From Actinacidiphila alni (GTDB lineage: Bacteria; Actinomycetota; Actinomycetes; Streptomycetales; Streptomycetaceae): 64,000 bases of DNA. Under the pieces are notes generated by a model. That model was not told the origin of the DNA. It was given only the letters and a program-made list of their open reading frames with translations, and did no database searches. The number at the start of each line of letters is the position of its first letter. Position 1 is the stretch's first letter. The stretch spans positions 1-64,000 of the forward strand of contig NZ_FONG01000028.1 in the NCBI RefSeq assembly GCF_900112845.1. The letters are read 5' to 3'. Made by a program: the position numbers and the translations under genes. This document shows, piece by piece, positions 7,921 through 16,179 of the stretch.

Positions 7921-9402
7921 ATGCGTCCTGATGAGTGGTTGCTTGCGGCGGGGGAGCGGGGCAATCCGGCGACGCGGCTCGAAACGCGGCGCGGCGACGC
8001 GCCGCCGTGGTCGGAGGGCAACGACGTCCGGCCGCTGGTCCACGGAGCGGAATACTTCCCCGAGCTGCTGGCGGCCGTGCGCGCACAACAGGCGGGTGAT
8101 CTGCTGCTGTTCACCGACTGGCGGGGTGACCCGGACGAGCGCCTGGGGGAGGAGGACGAGGACGCGGTGGGTGCGGTCCTGTGCGACGCCGCGCGCAGGG
8201 GAGTCGTGGTCAAGGGCCTGGTGTGGCGCTCCCACGTGGACTCGTTGGCGTTCAGCGAGCGGGAGAACGCCCACTTGGGGGAGGAGATCGAAGAGGCTGG
8301 GGGCGAGTGCCTTCTCGACATGCGGGTGCGGCCCGGCGGGTCGCACCACCAAAAGCTCGTCGTCCTGCGGCACCGGGCGCATCCCGAGCGGGACGTGGCG
8401 TACGTCGGCGGGATCGACCTGTGCCACAGCCGGGGAGACGATGCCGAGCACCGCGGTGACCGGCAGCCGCTGCCGATCGCGGACGCCTACGGCCCGAGAC
8501 CGCCCTGGCACGACATCCAACTCGCCGTGCGGGGCCCGGCCGTGGGGGACATCGAGGCGTCGTTCCGGGAGCGCTGGGAGGATCCTCACCCGCTCAGCCG
8601 CAGCCTGCCGGGCCGGATCCGGCAACTCGTCCACCATCAGGACACGGTCGCCGACCCGCTGCCCGAACAGGGTCCGGACCCCGGGCCGCGCGGTACGGCG
8701 CGCGTGCAGGTGCTGCGCACCTATCCTCCGCTCAGGCACGGCTATCCGTTCGCACCCGAGGGGGAGCGGAGCATCGCGCGGGGCATCCGCAAAGCCGTGC
8801 TTCCGCCGTTCCCCGACCAGAACGGCGCCCTGTCGGGGCCGATGAATCTGCTCGGACGCGCCCGTGCCCTGAACCTGCTGCGCCGTGCGGGCGGTCGGCG
8901 TTTCGCCGTCTACAGCCTGGAGAACGAACAGGGGACGCCGGTCTACACGCACGCGAAGGTGTGCGTCGTGGACGACGTATGGGCCTCGGTGGGATCGGCC
9001 AACCTCAACGTGCGTTCCTGGACCCACGACTCCGAGCTGACCTGCGCCGTACTCGACACCCGGGAAGCCACACCACGACCAGGCGAGGTTGCCGACGGTG
9101 CTCGCGCGTTCGCCCGGAATCTGCGGCTGCGTCTTGCCGCGGAGCACTTGGTCCGCGCCGAGGATTCCCGCGACGACCTCCATGACGCCGTCCCCGCTTA
9201 CGACGCCTTCGCGGCCGCGGCTAGCGCTCTCGACTCCTGGCATCACGGCGATCGCCTGGGAACCCGGCCGCCGGGCCGTCTCCGTACCTACGCCACACCG
9301 CGCATCTCCCCGGTCGCCCACGCCCTGGCCGTCGTTCCCGCGCGCATCCTGGCGGACCCGGACGGCCGCCCCCGCCCACTGCGTCGTCGCGGCACCTTCT
9401 GA
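7921..9402 (+). CDS. Phospholipase D-like protein (two HKD motifs)
   Basis: A 493-residue phospholipase D superfamily protein. Two HxK catalytic motifs are visible: 'SHHQKLVVL' (His143, Lys145) followed by 'AYVGGID', and 'YTHAKVCVVDD' (His344, Lys346) followed by 'ASVGSANLN'. Both active-site histidines needed for phosphodiester cleavage or transfer are present. No signal peptide is seen, so it is likely cytoplasmic or membrane-associated. ATG 7921 is preceded by a weak purine-rich site; a GTG two codons earlier is possible. It resembles cardiolipin-synthase-like and phosphatidyltransferase proteins of actinomycetes. Two decayed genes follow on the other strand. Confidence 0.88.
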   Translation: MRPDEWLLAAGERGNPATRLETRRGDAPPWSEGNDVRPLVHGAEYFPELLAAVRAQQAGDLLLFTDWRGDPDERLGEEDEDAVGAVLCDAARRGVVVKGLVWRSHVDSLAFSERENAHLGEEIEEAGGECLLDMRVRPGGSHHQKLVVLRHRAHPERDVAYVGGIDLCHSRGDDAEHRGDRQPLPIADAYGPRPPWHDIQLAVRGPAVGDIEASFRERWEDPHPLSRSLPGRIRQLVHHQDTVADPLPEQGPDPGPRGTARVQVLRTYPPLRHGYPFAPEGERSIARGIRKAVLPPFPDQNGALSGPMNLLGRARALNLLRRAGGRRFAVYSLENEQGTPVYTHAKVCVVDDVWASVGSANLNVRSWTHDSELTCAVLDTREATPRPGEVADGARAFARNLRLRLAAEHLVRAEDSRDDLHDAVPAYDAFAAAASALDSWHHGDRLGTRPPGRLRTYATPRISPVAHALAVVPARILADPDGRPRPLRRRGTF

Positions 9403-9418
9403 CGACCTGTCCGGTGTG

Positions 9419-9885
9419 CTACCAGGAGCGTGACGGCCCGCCCGCGCACAGCGCGGTCCGGACGGTGGTCCGCATCATCTTCCTGAGCTGGGCCGGGCGC
9501 AGCAGTCTGCCGCCCAACAGGGCCGCGGGGAAACGATTGACGTCACCGGTGCTGGAGATCATCTCGCCGGAGGCGCCCGCGACCGAAGGGGTGATCGCGG
9601 TGATGTCGCCGAGGGGTGCGCAGGCGCCGAGGCGTACGGAGCCGCGCGGGTGTGGGCCGATGATCGCGGTGTCGTCGCCTGGTACGGACGTTCGGTGCAG
9701 ACCGAGTTGCAGCACGACCGTGGCGACGAACGGCTTCGTCATACTGCCGATGCGGAATCTGCTGCCGGCCTCGACAGGAGCCCGGCTGGTGATGTCCGCG
9801 ACACCACTGGCCAGTACCGCGTCATGTCGCCGACCGCCACGGTCAGTGCGAGCGCTCCGCCCAGCATGCTCTTGGTCCTGATCAC
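9419..9885 (-). pseudogene. Decayed secreted serine hydrolase (beta-lactamase/DD-peptidase family)
   Basis: Pieces of a class C beta-lactamase-like serine hydrolase survive in different frames. GTG 9885 with a GGGGAGAAG site opens a signal peptide ('KSMLGGALALTVAVG'). A second frame then gives 'VADITSRAPVEAGSRFRIG' and the catalytic SxxK motif 'SMTKPFVATVVLQL'. That jumps directly to late family sequence ('RTSVPGDDTAIIGPH', 'PSVAGASGEMISSTGDVNRF') and 'ALLGGRLLRPAQLRKMMRT'. The segment holding the Tyr motif is missing and the C-terminus is replaced. At least one frameshift and two deletions make it non-functional. Confidence 0.75.
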
Positions 9886-9938
9886 ACGCTTCTCCCCGCG
9901 TTCGGCCGGACCACCGTGATTCCGGCGTACTGCTCCGC

Positions 9939-10046
9939 TCACGTCCACTGCTGGTTGGCGCCGCCGTTGCAGTCCCACAGCTCGGTCAGGGTGGCGTTGG
10001 CGGTGGTGGCGTGCTGATTGGCGGAAGCCCCTCCGTTGGAACATGT
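9939..10046 (-). pseudogene. Ricin-type (CBM13) lectin fragment
   Basis: About 35 codons before a TGA at 9939-9941 contain two ricin-repeat ends: 'SNGGASANQ' and 'LTELWDCNGGANQQW'. The latter is nearly the same as 'AVELWTCNGGANQQW' in the intact alpha-galactosidase 270 bases away on the other strand. There is no start or upstream domain, so this is the 3' end of a lost carbohydrate-binding secreted protein. Confidence 0.7.
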
Positions 10047-10314
10047 TTTATTGATACGCACCTTGACGCAGAAATGAACATGACCCCACGCTGTCGCGCA
10101 GTCTCCCGGTCGTGCGGCTCCAGGTTGCGGATCGGGAGGCGCTCCTGTGCCGTTCCCCCCACCGGCGAAGGGCCACGCCGTGCAGCGATGCCCCGAACTC
10201 CGCGGCCCTCTGCCGCCGCTGCCGTCACGCGGCGCGCTGTCGGCATCTGCCCGGACGCCACCAACGACGTCTCACGTCGGTGACCCGTTCCGACCCGACC
10301 AAGGAGCAACGACC

Positions 10315-11976
10315 ATGCCCTTCAGTGCACGCCTCTTCTGCCGGCCGCCGCGCGCGGCCCGGTCTCGTCGCTCCCTGTCCACCCGGATTTCGGCCGGCGT
10401 GACCGCGTTGGGACTTGCCGCCGTCACCGCGCCCGCCCTCGTACTGCTGGCTCCGGCACCGCAGGCCGCCGCCCTGCCGAACGGACTCGCCGCGACACCT
10501 CCCATGGGGTGGAACGACTGGAACTCCTTCGGGTGCAACGTCACCGAGCAGAAGGTCAAGTCGGTCGCCGATTTCATGGTCACCTCGGGCCTCGCGGCGG
10601 CCGGCTACAGCTATGTCGACATCGACGACTGCTGGATGTCCGGCAGCCGTGACAGCGGCGGCCACCTCGTACCGGATCCCGCCAAATTCCCCGACGGGAT
10701 CAGCGGTACCGCCGCGTACGTCCACAGCAAGGGCCTCAAGCTCGGTATCTACGAGAGCGCCGGAACCAAGACCTGTGCGGGCTATCCCGGCAGCCTCGGC
10801 CATGAGCAGGCCGACGCCAACAGCTTCGCGTCGTGGGGCGTGGACCTCCTCAAGTACGACAACTGCAACGGCGACGGCACCTCCCCGCAGCAACGGGACA
10901 CGACCATGCGCGACGCTCTGGCCAGAACGGGACGCTCGATCCTGTACAGCCTGTGCGAGTGGGGTCAGGACAACGTCTGGACCTGGGGCGCGGGCGTCGG
11001 CAACATGTGGCGCACCACCGGAGACATCAACGACAGCTTCGGCTCGATGCTGTCCATCTTCCATGCGAACGTGCAGCTCGCCGCGTACGCCGGTCCGGGC
11101 GGGTGGAACGACCCCGACATGCTCGAAGTCGGCAATGGCGGTATGTCGTTCACCGAGGACCGCAGCGAGTTCAGCCTGTGGGCCGAGATGGCGGCCCCGC
11201 TTATCGCCGGCAACGACCTGCCCGGTTCCTCCGCCGCGACCTTGTCCCTGCTCGGCAACCGGGACGTCATCGCCGTGGACCAGGACTCGCTGGGCAAGCA
11301 GGGGACCCAGATCTCCTCCGCGGGCGGTCTGGACGTGCTGACCAAGCCGCTGGCCAACGGGGACCGGGCCGTGGTGCTCTTCAACGAGAACGCCGGGGCG
11401 GCGACGATCTCCACGACCGCCGCCGCGGTCGGACTCCCCGCATCGTCCGGCTACACCCTCAACAACCTGTGGTCGCACGTGAAGACCACGTCCAGCGGTG
11501 CAATCTCCGCCACGGTGCCGGGCCACGGCAGCGTCATGTACCGCGTCTCCACCGGCTCGTCGACCACCACCGGGACCACCCACCCGCTCGTCGGGGCGTC
11601 CTCCAACCGGTGCCTCGACGCGTTCAACAACCAGACCGCACCCGGAACCAAGATCGAGATCTGGGACTGCAACGGCGGAGCCAACCAGCAGGTGACGTCC
11701 ACGGCTTCCGGGGAACTGCGCCTGTACGGGGGCACTCAGTGCCTGGACGCCACGGGCGGAGGCACGTCGACGGGCACCGCGGTCGAACTGTGGACGTGCA
11801 ACGGCGGCGCCAACCAGCAGTGGCGGCTCAACGCCGACGGCTCGGTCACCGGTGTCCAGTCCGGTCTGTGCCTGGACGTCACGGGCGGCGACCAAGCATC
11901 GGGGAACGTCAACGGCACCGCACTGGAGCTGTGGACGTGCAACGGTGGCGCCAACCAGCAGTGGCGCCTCGGCTGA
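10315..11976 (+). CDS. Secreted GH27 alpha-galactosidase with ricin-type lectin domain
   Basis: Predicted 553-residue secreted glycosidase that removes terminal alpha-galactosyl units. A long signal peptide (about 1-53, Arg-rich start, hydrophobic core, AAA cleavage region) precedes the GH27 barrel beginning 'ATPPMGWNDWNSFGCN'. The nucleophile is Asp182 in 'LLKYDNCNGDG' and the likely acid/base is Asp237 in 'TTGDINDSF'. A beta-sandwich follows, then a three-repeat CBM13/ricin domain (about 420-553) with CNGGANQQW repeats for sugar binding. ATG 10315 has AAGGAG 8 nt upstream. An AT-rich patch near 10040-10080 may hold its control region. A GC hairpin follows the stop. Confidence 0.93.
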   Translation: MPFSARLFCRPPRAARSRRSLSTRISAGVTALGLAAVTAPALVLLAPAPQAAALPNGLAATPPMGWNDWNSFGCNVTEQKVKSVADFMVTSGLAAAGYSYVDIDDCWMSGSRDSGGHLVPDPAKFPDGISGTAAYVHSKGLKLGIYESAGTKTCAGYPGSLGHEQADANSFASWGVDLLKYDNCNGDGTSPQQRDTTMRDALARTGRSILYSLCEWGQDNVWTWGAGVGNMWRTTGDINDSFGSMLSIFHANVQLAAYAGPGGWNDPDMLEVGNGGMSFTEDRSEFSLWAEMAAPLIAGNDLPGSSAATLSLLGNRDVIAVDQDSLGKQGTQISSAGGLDVLTKPLANGDRAVVLFNENAGAATISTTAAAVGLPASSGYTLNNLWSHVKTTSSGAISATVPGHGSVMYRVSTGSSTTTGTTHPLVGASSNRCLDAFNNQTAPGTKIEIWDCNGGANQQVTSTASGELRLYGGTQCLDATGGGTSTGTAVELWTCNGGANQQWRLNADGSVTGVQSGLCLDVTGGDQASGNVNGTALELWTCNGGANQQWRLG

Positions 11977-11990
11977 CCTTCCCGCGCGCC

Positions 11991-12016
11991 CCCCGCGCCC
12001 GCGGCCCGGCGCGGGG
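11991..12016 (+). terminator. Hairpin terminator after alpha-galactosidase
   Basis: 9-bp GC arms 11991-11999 and 12008-12016 around an 8-nt loop, 14 nt past the stop. Confidence 0.55.
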
Positions 12017-12123
12017 CCGTCCGGCCTCACCCCCACCCGCGGCCACTTCGCTGGAGTGCCCTGGCATGCACGGTGGTTGTCCGGGCAGCCGGATGGCAGA
12101 TCATTCCTTTGAGGACAGTGAAG

Positions 12124-12285
12124 ATGACGATGGATTCTCCGTTCTTCTCCCATACAGCCGACGCCGTGGCGGAGTTGCCCGCCGTCCCCGCACCGGTGTG
12201 TGACCCTTTCGCGGTTCCGGCGCCGGATTCCGTTGATCGCTCGGCGTCCGTTCCGGTCGACGCCACCGCACCGAAGGCGTCGTAA
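12124..12285 (+). CDS. Small hypothetical protein
   Basis: A 53-residue open frame, Ala/Pro/Val-rich, starting 'MTMDSPFFSHTADAVAEL', with one Cys. ATG 12124 follows a GAGGA site at 8-nt spacing. I recognise no family. It lies 61 nt upstream of the WhiB gene on the same strand and might be co-transcribed with it. A peptide precursor or a chance frame are both possible. Confidence 0.4.
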   Translation: MTMDSPFFSHTADAVAELPAVPAPVCDPFAVPAPDSVDRSASVPVDATAPKAS

Positions 12286-12346
12286 TACCGGCTGGATTGC
12301 CGAGGCAGAGAACTTCCGTATGGGTACGAGACGGTAGGAGGCTTTT

Positions 12347-12607
12347 GTGGACTGGAAGCTCGACGCGGCTTGCCAGGGTGAGGATCCAGAGCGTTTCTTT
12401 CCTGTCGGCCACAGCGGGTCCGCGCTGCTTCAGGAGCAGCAGGCCAAGGATGTGTGCCGCCGGTGCCCGGTCGTGGAGCAGTGCCTTGCCTGGGCCATGG
12501 ACACCCGGCAGGAATTCGGTGTGTGGGGTGGCCGCAACGAGGACGAGCGGCGTTCGATGAGGCGGCGCGCGGCCCGGCAGACGCGGACCGACACCAGTCG
12601 GTCCTGA
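12347..12607 (+). CDS. WhiB-family iron-sulfur transcription factor
   Basis: An 86-residue Wbl protein. The four cysteines that hold a [4Fe-4S] cluster are visible: one in 'AACQGED' and three in 'VCRRCPVVEQC'. The 'GVWGG' turn and a basic C-terminus ('RRSMRRRAARQ') for DNA contact follow, as expected. GTG 12347 follows GGAGG. Wbl proteins control development, stress responses or antibiotic resistance in actinomycetes by acting with the main sigma factor; which one this is cannot be said. It is next to the sigma and anti-sigma genes. Confidence 0.95.
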   Translation: MDWKLDAACQGEDPERFFPVGHSGSALLQEQQAKDVCRRCPVVEQCLAWAMDTRQEFGVWGGRNEDERRSMRRRAARQTRTDTSRS

Positions 12608-12879
12608 AACACCCGGCGCGCCGCCCGTCGACCGGGCAGAGCCTCCGGCGCATGACGGCAGAACACGCTCCTCCACCCAACAGCAAGCGGCAGAACCATG
12701 ATGTCCGGCAGTCACACCGGGGTGTCACCGTGCAGCCGGTCCGGAGCCCACTCGAACGGCGCGGCCGTCCTGGGGACCTGATCGTGCGGTACGTGCCCGG
12801 GGCGGATCACTCCATCGAGGGATGCCCGATTCCCGGGCGAGGGGGAAGGCTGCCGGTGCGGGCGCACCTGTGAGGGCCG

Positions 12880-13308
12880 TCAGGCGGTGCGAGGGTCGGG
12901 GAGGGGGAGGACGAGATGGAGCAGGACGCGGATGCGTTTGCCGCCGGATGCGGGGCGGGTGACGGTGACCGAAGAGGCGAGAGCGAGGACCATCGGCCAG
13001 CCGAAGCCACCTTCCTCGCCCCCGGGCCCGTCGGCCGCATCCGTGGCGGGACGCGGCGCGGGAAGGCGTGTGTCGCGGTCGCTGACGCAGATGTCGACGG
13101 TGTCAGGGCTGACGCGCGCTTCCAGCAGGACCAGATTCCCCGCGTGCCGGAAAGCGTTGGCGATCAGCTCGGTGATCATCAGGCTGACGTCGATGCGGTC
13201 CGTGCGACCGGCCGCCGGGCAGCCACGGTCGATCAGGGCAAGGACCGCCTGGCGGGCATCGGCGCTACTGGCGGGCTGTCCCGCGACGGAGCAGTCGGTA
13301 TGCAGCAT
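12880..13308 (-). CDS. RsbW-like anti-sigma ATPase
   Basis: Predicted 142-residue serine protein kinase/anti-sigma factor of the GHKL ATPase fold. The N-box reads 'ELIANAFRHA' (47-56), a 'SDRDTRLPAPRP' stretch stands in the G1 region (from 76) and 'GGFGWPMVLALA' is the G2 glycine loop (from 100). Such proteins hold a SigB-type sigma factor and phosphorylate a STAS antagonist. ATG 13308 is chosen, with an AAAGG element 12 nt upstream; ATG 13383 would add 25 residues. It is divergent from the STAS gene at 13428, and the sigma factor gene follows at 14437, so these may form one regulatory module. Confidence 0.85.
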   Translation of the reverse strand: MLHTDCSVAGQPASSADARQAVLALIDRGCPAAGRTDRIDVSLMITELIANAFRHAGNLVLLEARVSPDTVDICVSDRDTRLPAPRPATDAADGPGGEEGGFGWPMVLALASSVTVTRPASGGKRIRVLLHLVLPLPDPRTA

Positions 13309-13427
13309 GTGCGGCTCACACCTTTCCTCGGGCCGGTCAACGTCCGACACACCGGCGCAGATGCTCCACACCGTGTCACGCATGCCTCCCGCGCTACCGA
13401 ATACCCCGAACGAGTGACAGGCCGGCC

Positions 13428-13841
13428 ATGACGCACACCTCTGCCCACCCGCGCCCGGTCATGGCCGGGCTCTCGCTGAGCCCGCCGGACGCCGGTCCGC
13501 CGCGGCGCAGCGGCCCGGAGGGCGTCTCCCGCGCCCTCACGGTGCGCCACGAGGTGTCAGGCACCTGCCGTCTGGTGGCACTGACCGGAACCTTCGACTG
13601 GACCAGCCACAGCGATTGGCGCGGCCTCGTCGACGACCTACGGGCGCGCCCGGCTGACGTCACGCTGGATCTGCGCGCGGTGACAGACGTCGACTCCACC
13701 GCCCTGCACCTGCTTCTCGACCTCCAGTGCGATCAACGCCGGTCCGGCCACGGCCTGATGATCCACGATGCGCTGCCGCCCGCACTGGAACGTCTTCTGG
13801 AAGTCACCGGCACCCGCCCCTACTTCACCTTCACCACCTGA
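13428..13841 (+). CDS. STAS-domain anti-anti-sigma factor
   Basis: A 137-residue protein with a STAS domain at about 45-137. The phosphorylation region 'LRAVTDVDSTALHLLLDL' carries Asp89-Ser90-Thr91, with Ser90 the probable phosphorylated residue. When unphosphorylated such proteins bind and remove an RsbW-like kinase from its sigma factor. The first 35 residues are Pro/Ser-rich and may not be translated; ATG 13461 is an alternative. It is divergent from an RsbW-like gene. Its last 30 residues are close to the STAS fragment at 6396-6517. Confidence 0.85.
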   Translation: MTHTSAHPRPVMAGLSLSPPDAGPPRRSGPEGVSRALTVRHEVSGTCRLVALTGTFDWTSHSDWRGLVDDLRARPADVTLDLRAVTDVDSTALHLLLDLQCDQRRSGHGLMIHDALPPALERLLEVTGTRPYFTFTT

Positions 13842-14436
13842 ACGCCTGTTCGGGACAGGCACGGCGGGCCCACCGTCGGACATGATCGGAGGGCCCCACC
13901 GCGAGGGGCTTCGCGGAGGGGCCTCACCACCGTGTCGGGGGAGCACGGTGATGCTCTTGATACTGACGGTGACGAGTGTGGTGCACAACGGTGCGAACCA
14001 GCCGATGATCACGACCGGAACCCGCCGTTTATACCGGCCGCACGCAGGTACCCGACCTAATGGCGCCTCGCTTCTTCCCCTGACGGCGACGGTGCCTGCG
14101 GGGGCTGACTGCGCTTGGCCCCGGGGTCCGGCCGGGCCCGTCTGGCGACGCCGGCCGGACCCCGTTCCCAGCCAGGGGATCGACGCCGGCATGCGGGGGC
14201 CGGGCCACGCCACCGTGCGGGTGTTCCCACTCGCGCTAGCCGCGCGTGTCACCGCACTCGACCTTGCGCAGCTCGGACCCTCGCGGTCGCCACGGCGCAA
14301 CGGGCTGGGACACGTCCGGCGTGCCGCCGGCCCGTCCCTTTGCCAACTGCCCCGACCGGTACGCGAATTCGATGCATGCTCGCTCCGAGTCCGGGCACAT
14401 GGGCGTCACCGGTCCCCACAGCATGAGGTCAATGAC
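13842..14436 (+). other. 595-bp leader region of the sigma factor gene
   Basis: No convincing gene is visible on either strand. A SigB-like promoter candidate lies at 14027-14051. The region may hold further promoters and a long leader for the sigma factor gene. Confidence 0.5.
14027..14051 (+). promoter_or_regulatory. Candidate SigB-type promoter upstream of sigma gene
   Basis: GTTT at 14027-14030, a 15-nt spacer, then AGGTAC at 14046-14051, one mismatch from GGGTAC. It would allow autoregulation by a SigB-type factor. The 385-nt distance to the start codon is long. Confidence 0.4.
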
Positions 14437-15309
14437 ATGATCACTACCACTGAACACCCAGCGAAAGATGCCCCAGCCCGGCATGAACAGGCTCTGCCGC
14501 GGGTGGACGATGCCCGTACGGTGGCGCCGGCGGACGCCCGGGTGCTGTCGAAGCTGTTCTTCGACCGCCTGCAGGTTCTCGAGGAGGGCACGCCGGAGTA
14601 CCAGTACGCACGGAACACCCTGATCGAGATGAACCTGACGCTGGTGCAGTTCGCGGCCCGGCGTTTCCGCAACCGGGCCGACACCGACCTGGAGGAGGTC
14701 GTGCAGGTCGGCACGATCGGTCTGATCAAGGCGATCGACCGATTCGACCTGTCGCGGGAGAACGAGTTCACCACGTTCGCCATCCCCTACATCGTCGGGG
14801 AGATGAAGCGCTTCTTCCGCGACACCTCCTGGGCAGTCCATGTGCCGCGCCGGCTGCAGGAGTTGCGCGTGGAGCTGGCCAAGGCCAAGGAGGCACTGGC
14901 ACTGCGCCTGGACCGTGACCCGACGGTCAAGGAGCTGGCCACGCACCTGGAGCTGACCGAGGACGAGGTCGTCGAGGGCCTGATCGCCTCAAACGGCTAC
15001 ACCGCCGGATCGCTCGACACCCCCTATACCGACGGTGACAGCAGCGGTGACGACGACCCGGGACGCACGCTCGCCGACACCGTCGGCGTGTGGGACCCGC
15101 AGATGGAAATGATCGAGGACTTCCGCACCCTGGCTCCGCTGCTGGCCAAGCTCCCGGACATGGAGCGGCGACTGCTGGAGATGCGGTTCGGGCAGGAGAT
15201 GACCCAGGCCGAGATCGGCGCCGCCATGGGGTACTCCCAGATGCACATCTCCCGCCTCATCTCCCGCACCCTGGCCAACCTCCGCAAAGGCATGCTCACC
15301 ACGCGCTGA
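14437..15309 (+). CDS. SigB/SigF/SigG-family RNA polymerase sigma factor
   Basis: A 290-residue group 3 sigma factor. Region 2 starts near 'YARNTLIEMNLTLVQFAARR' and contains 'LEEVVQVGTIGLIKAIDRFD' and 'FTTFAIPYIVGEMKRFFRD', ending in the family-typical 'VHVPRRLQEL'. Region 3 follows ('LDRDPTVKELATHLELTEDE') and region 4 has 'MRFGQEMTQAEIGAAMGYSQ' and 'MHISRLISRTLANL'. ATG 14437 follows GAGG at 8 nt. It should direct stress or developmental transcription and be held by RsbW-like proteins, of which four are encoded in this window. A perfect 24-bp hairpin ends the gene. Confidence 0.95.
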   Translation: MITTTEHPAKDAPARHEQALPRVDDARTVAPADARVLSKLFFDRLQVLEEGTPEYQYARNTLIEMNLTLVQFAARRFRNRADTDLEEVVQVGTIGLIKAIDRFDLSRENEFTTFAIPYIVGEMKRFFRDTSWAVHVPRRLQELRVELAKAKEALALRLDRDPTVKELATHLELTEDEVVEGLIASNGYTAGSLDTPYTDGDSSGDDDPGRTLADTVGVWDPQMEMIEDFRTLAPLLAKLPDMERRLLEMRFGQEMTQAEIGAAMGYSQMHISRLISRTLANLRKGMLTTR

Positions 15310-15334
15310 CCATCCGGCAGCGAGCCGACTTCGA

Positions 15335-15387
15335 CACCTGCTGAGGGCGACCGGGCAGAAGGACTGCCCGGTCGCCCTCAGCAGGTG
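15335..15387 (+). terminator. Perfect 24-bp hairpin terminator
   Basis: Arms 15335-15358 and 15364-15387 are exact reverse complements around a 5-nt loop, 25 nt after the sigma factor stop. Confidence 0.9.
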
Positions 15388-15507
15388 TGCTTCATCGACG
15401 GACCGCCCGCGGCGGGTGCGTCCGGCGGCGTTCTCGGATTCGACATGAAGATGAACTTCAGGGGAACACCAAGTATTTACCTTCCCATGAACAAATCTGG
15501 AGGATCC

Positions 15508-16071
15508 GTGTCCGTTCCGCCGCCCGCGTCCACCGGTCCGAGACATCGCCCCGACCCGGACGCCGACGACGGCGTCCACACCGGCCTCGCGGACGGCCTC
15601 GAGGAGGAGAACGACCAGGAGCGGGCCAACAGACGCTGGGGAGAGGTGCTGCAGGAGACCCGCGTCGCGCAGATGGGAGTCCAGATCCTGTTCGGCTTCC
15701 TGCTCAGCATCTCCTTCACGCCGCACTTCCGTCAGTTGGAAACGTTCGACCTGACCGTCTACGTCACTGCGGTCGTCTCGGGAGCCCTGGCCACCGGTGC
15801 GCTGATAGCCCCGGCGTCCATCCACCGCATCCTCGCCGGCCAGAGCCTCAAGCAGGAGATCATCGGCGTGGCGGGCCGCCTGATGGTCTGCGGCATGGCA
15901 TTGCTCGCGTTGACTGTCGCCTGCGTGGTGCTGCTGATCCTGCATGTCGCCCTGGACGACGTCGTCGCCGAGATCGTCACCGGCGTCGTAGCGCTCTGGT
16001 TCGTCGGCTGCTGGTACGGACTCCCGGTGTGGCTCCGTCGCAGGACCGCGCGCCACGGTCAACAGGCATGA
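15508..16071 (+). CDS. DUF6328 family membrane protein
   Basis: Predicted 187-residue integral membrane protein. A charged N-terminus ('EEENDQERANRRWGEVLQET') leads to 'RVAQMGVQILFGFLLSISF', a DUF6328-type start, and about four transmembrane helices, ending in a basic tail. GTG 15508 follows GGAGG at short spacing. The function of the family is unknown. It is followed by the LtrA-like gene after 108 nt on the same strand and could share its transcript. Confidence 0.8.
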   Translation: MSVPPPASTGPRHRPDPDADDGVHTGLADGLEEENDQERANRRWGEVLQETRVAQMGVQILFGFLLSISFTPHFRQLETFDLTVYVTAVVSGALATGALIAPASIHRILAGQSLKQEIIGVAGRLMVCGMALLALTVACVVLLILHVALDDVVAEIVTGVVALWFVGCWYGLPVWLRRRTARHGQQA

Positions 16072-16179
16072 CCCACGTCGCGCGGCCGGCCGCCGTCGCA
16101 CTCCTGCGAGCAACGGCCGCTCTTCCCTCCGCGGGCATTGGCAGGAGCAAAGCGGAAGCCTCTCCACGGAAGGTGGCCC

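Noticed and set aside
10225..12153. 642-codon minus-strand frame opposite the alpha-galactosidase
   Set aside because: A shadow of the strongly biased real gene on the plus strand; no domains and the opposite gene is certain.
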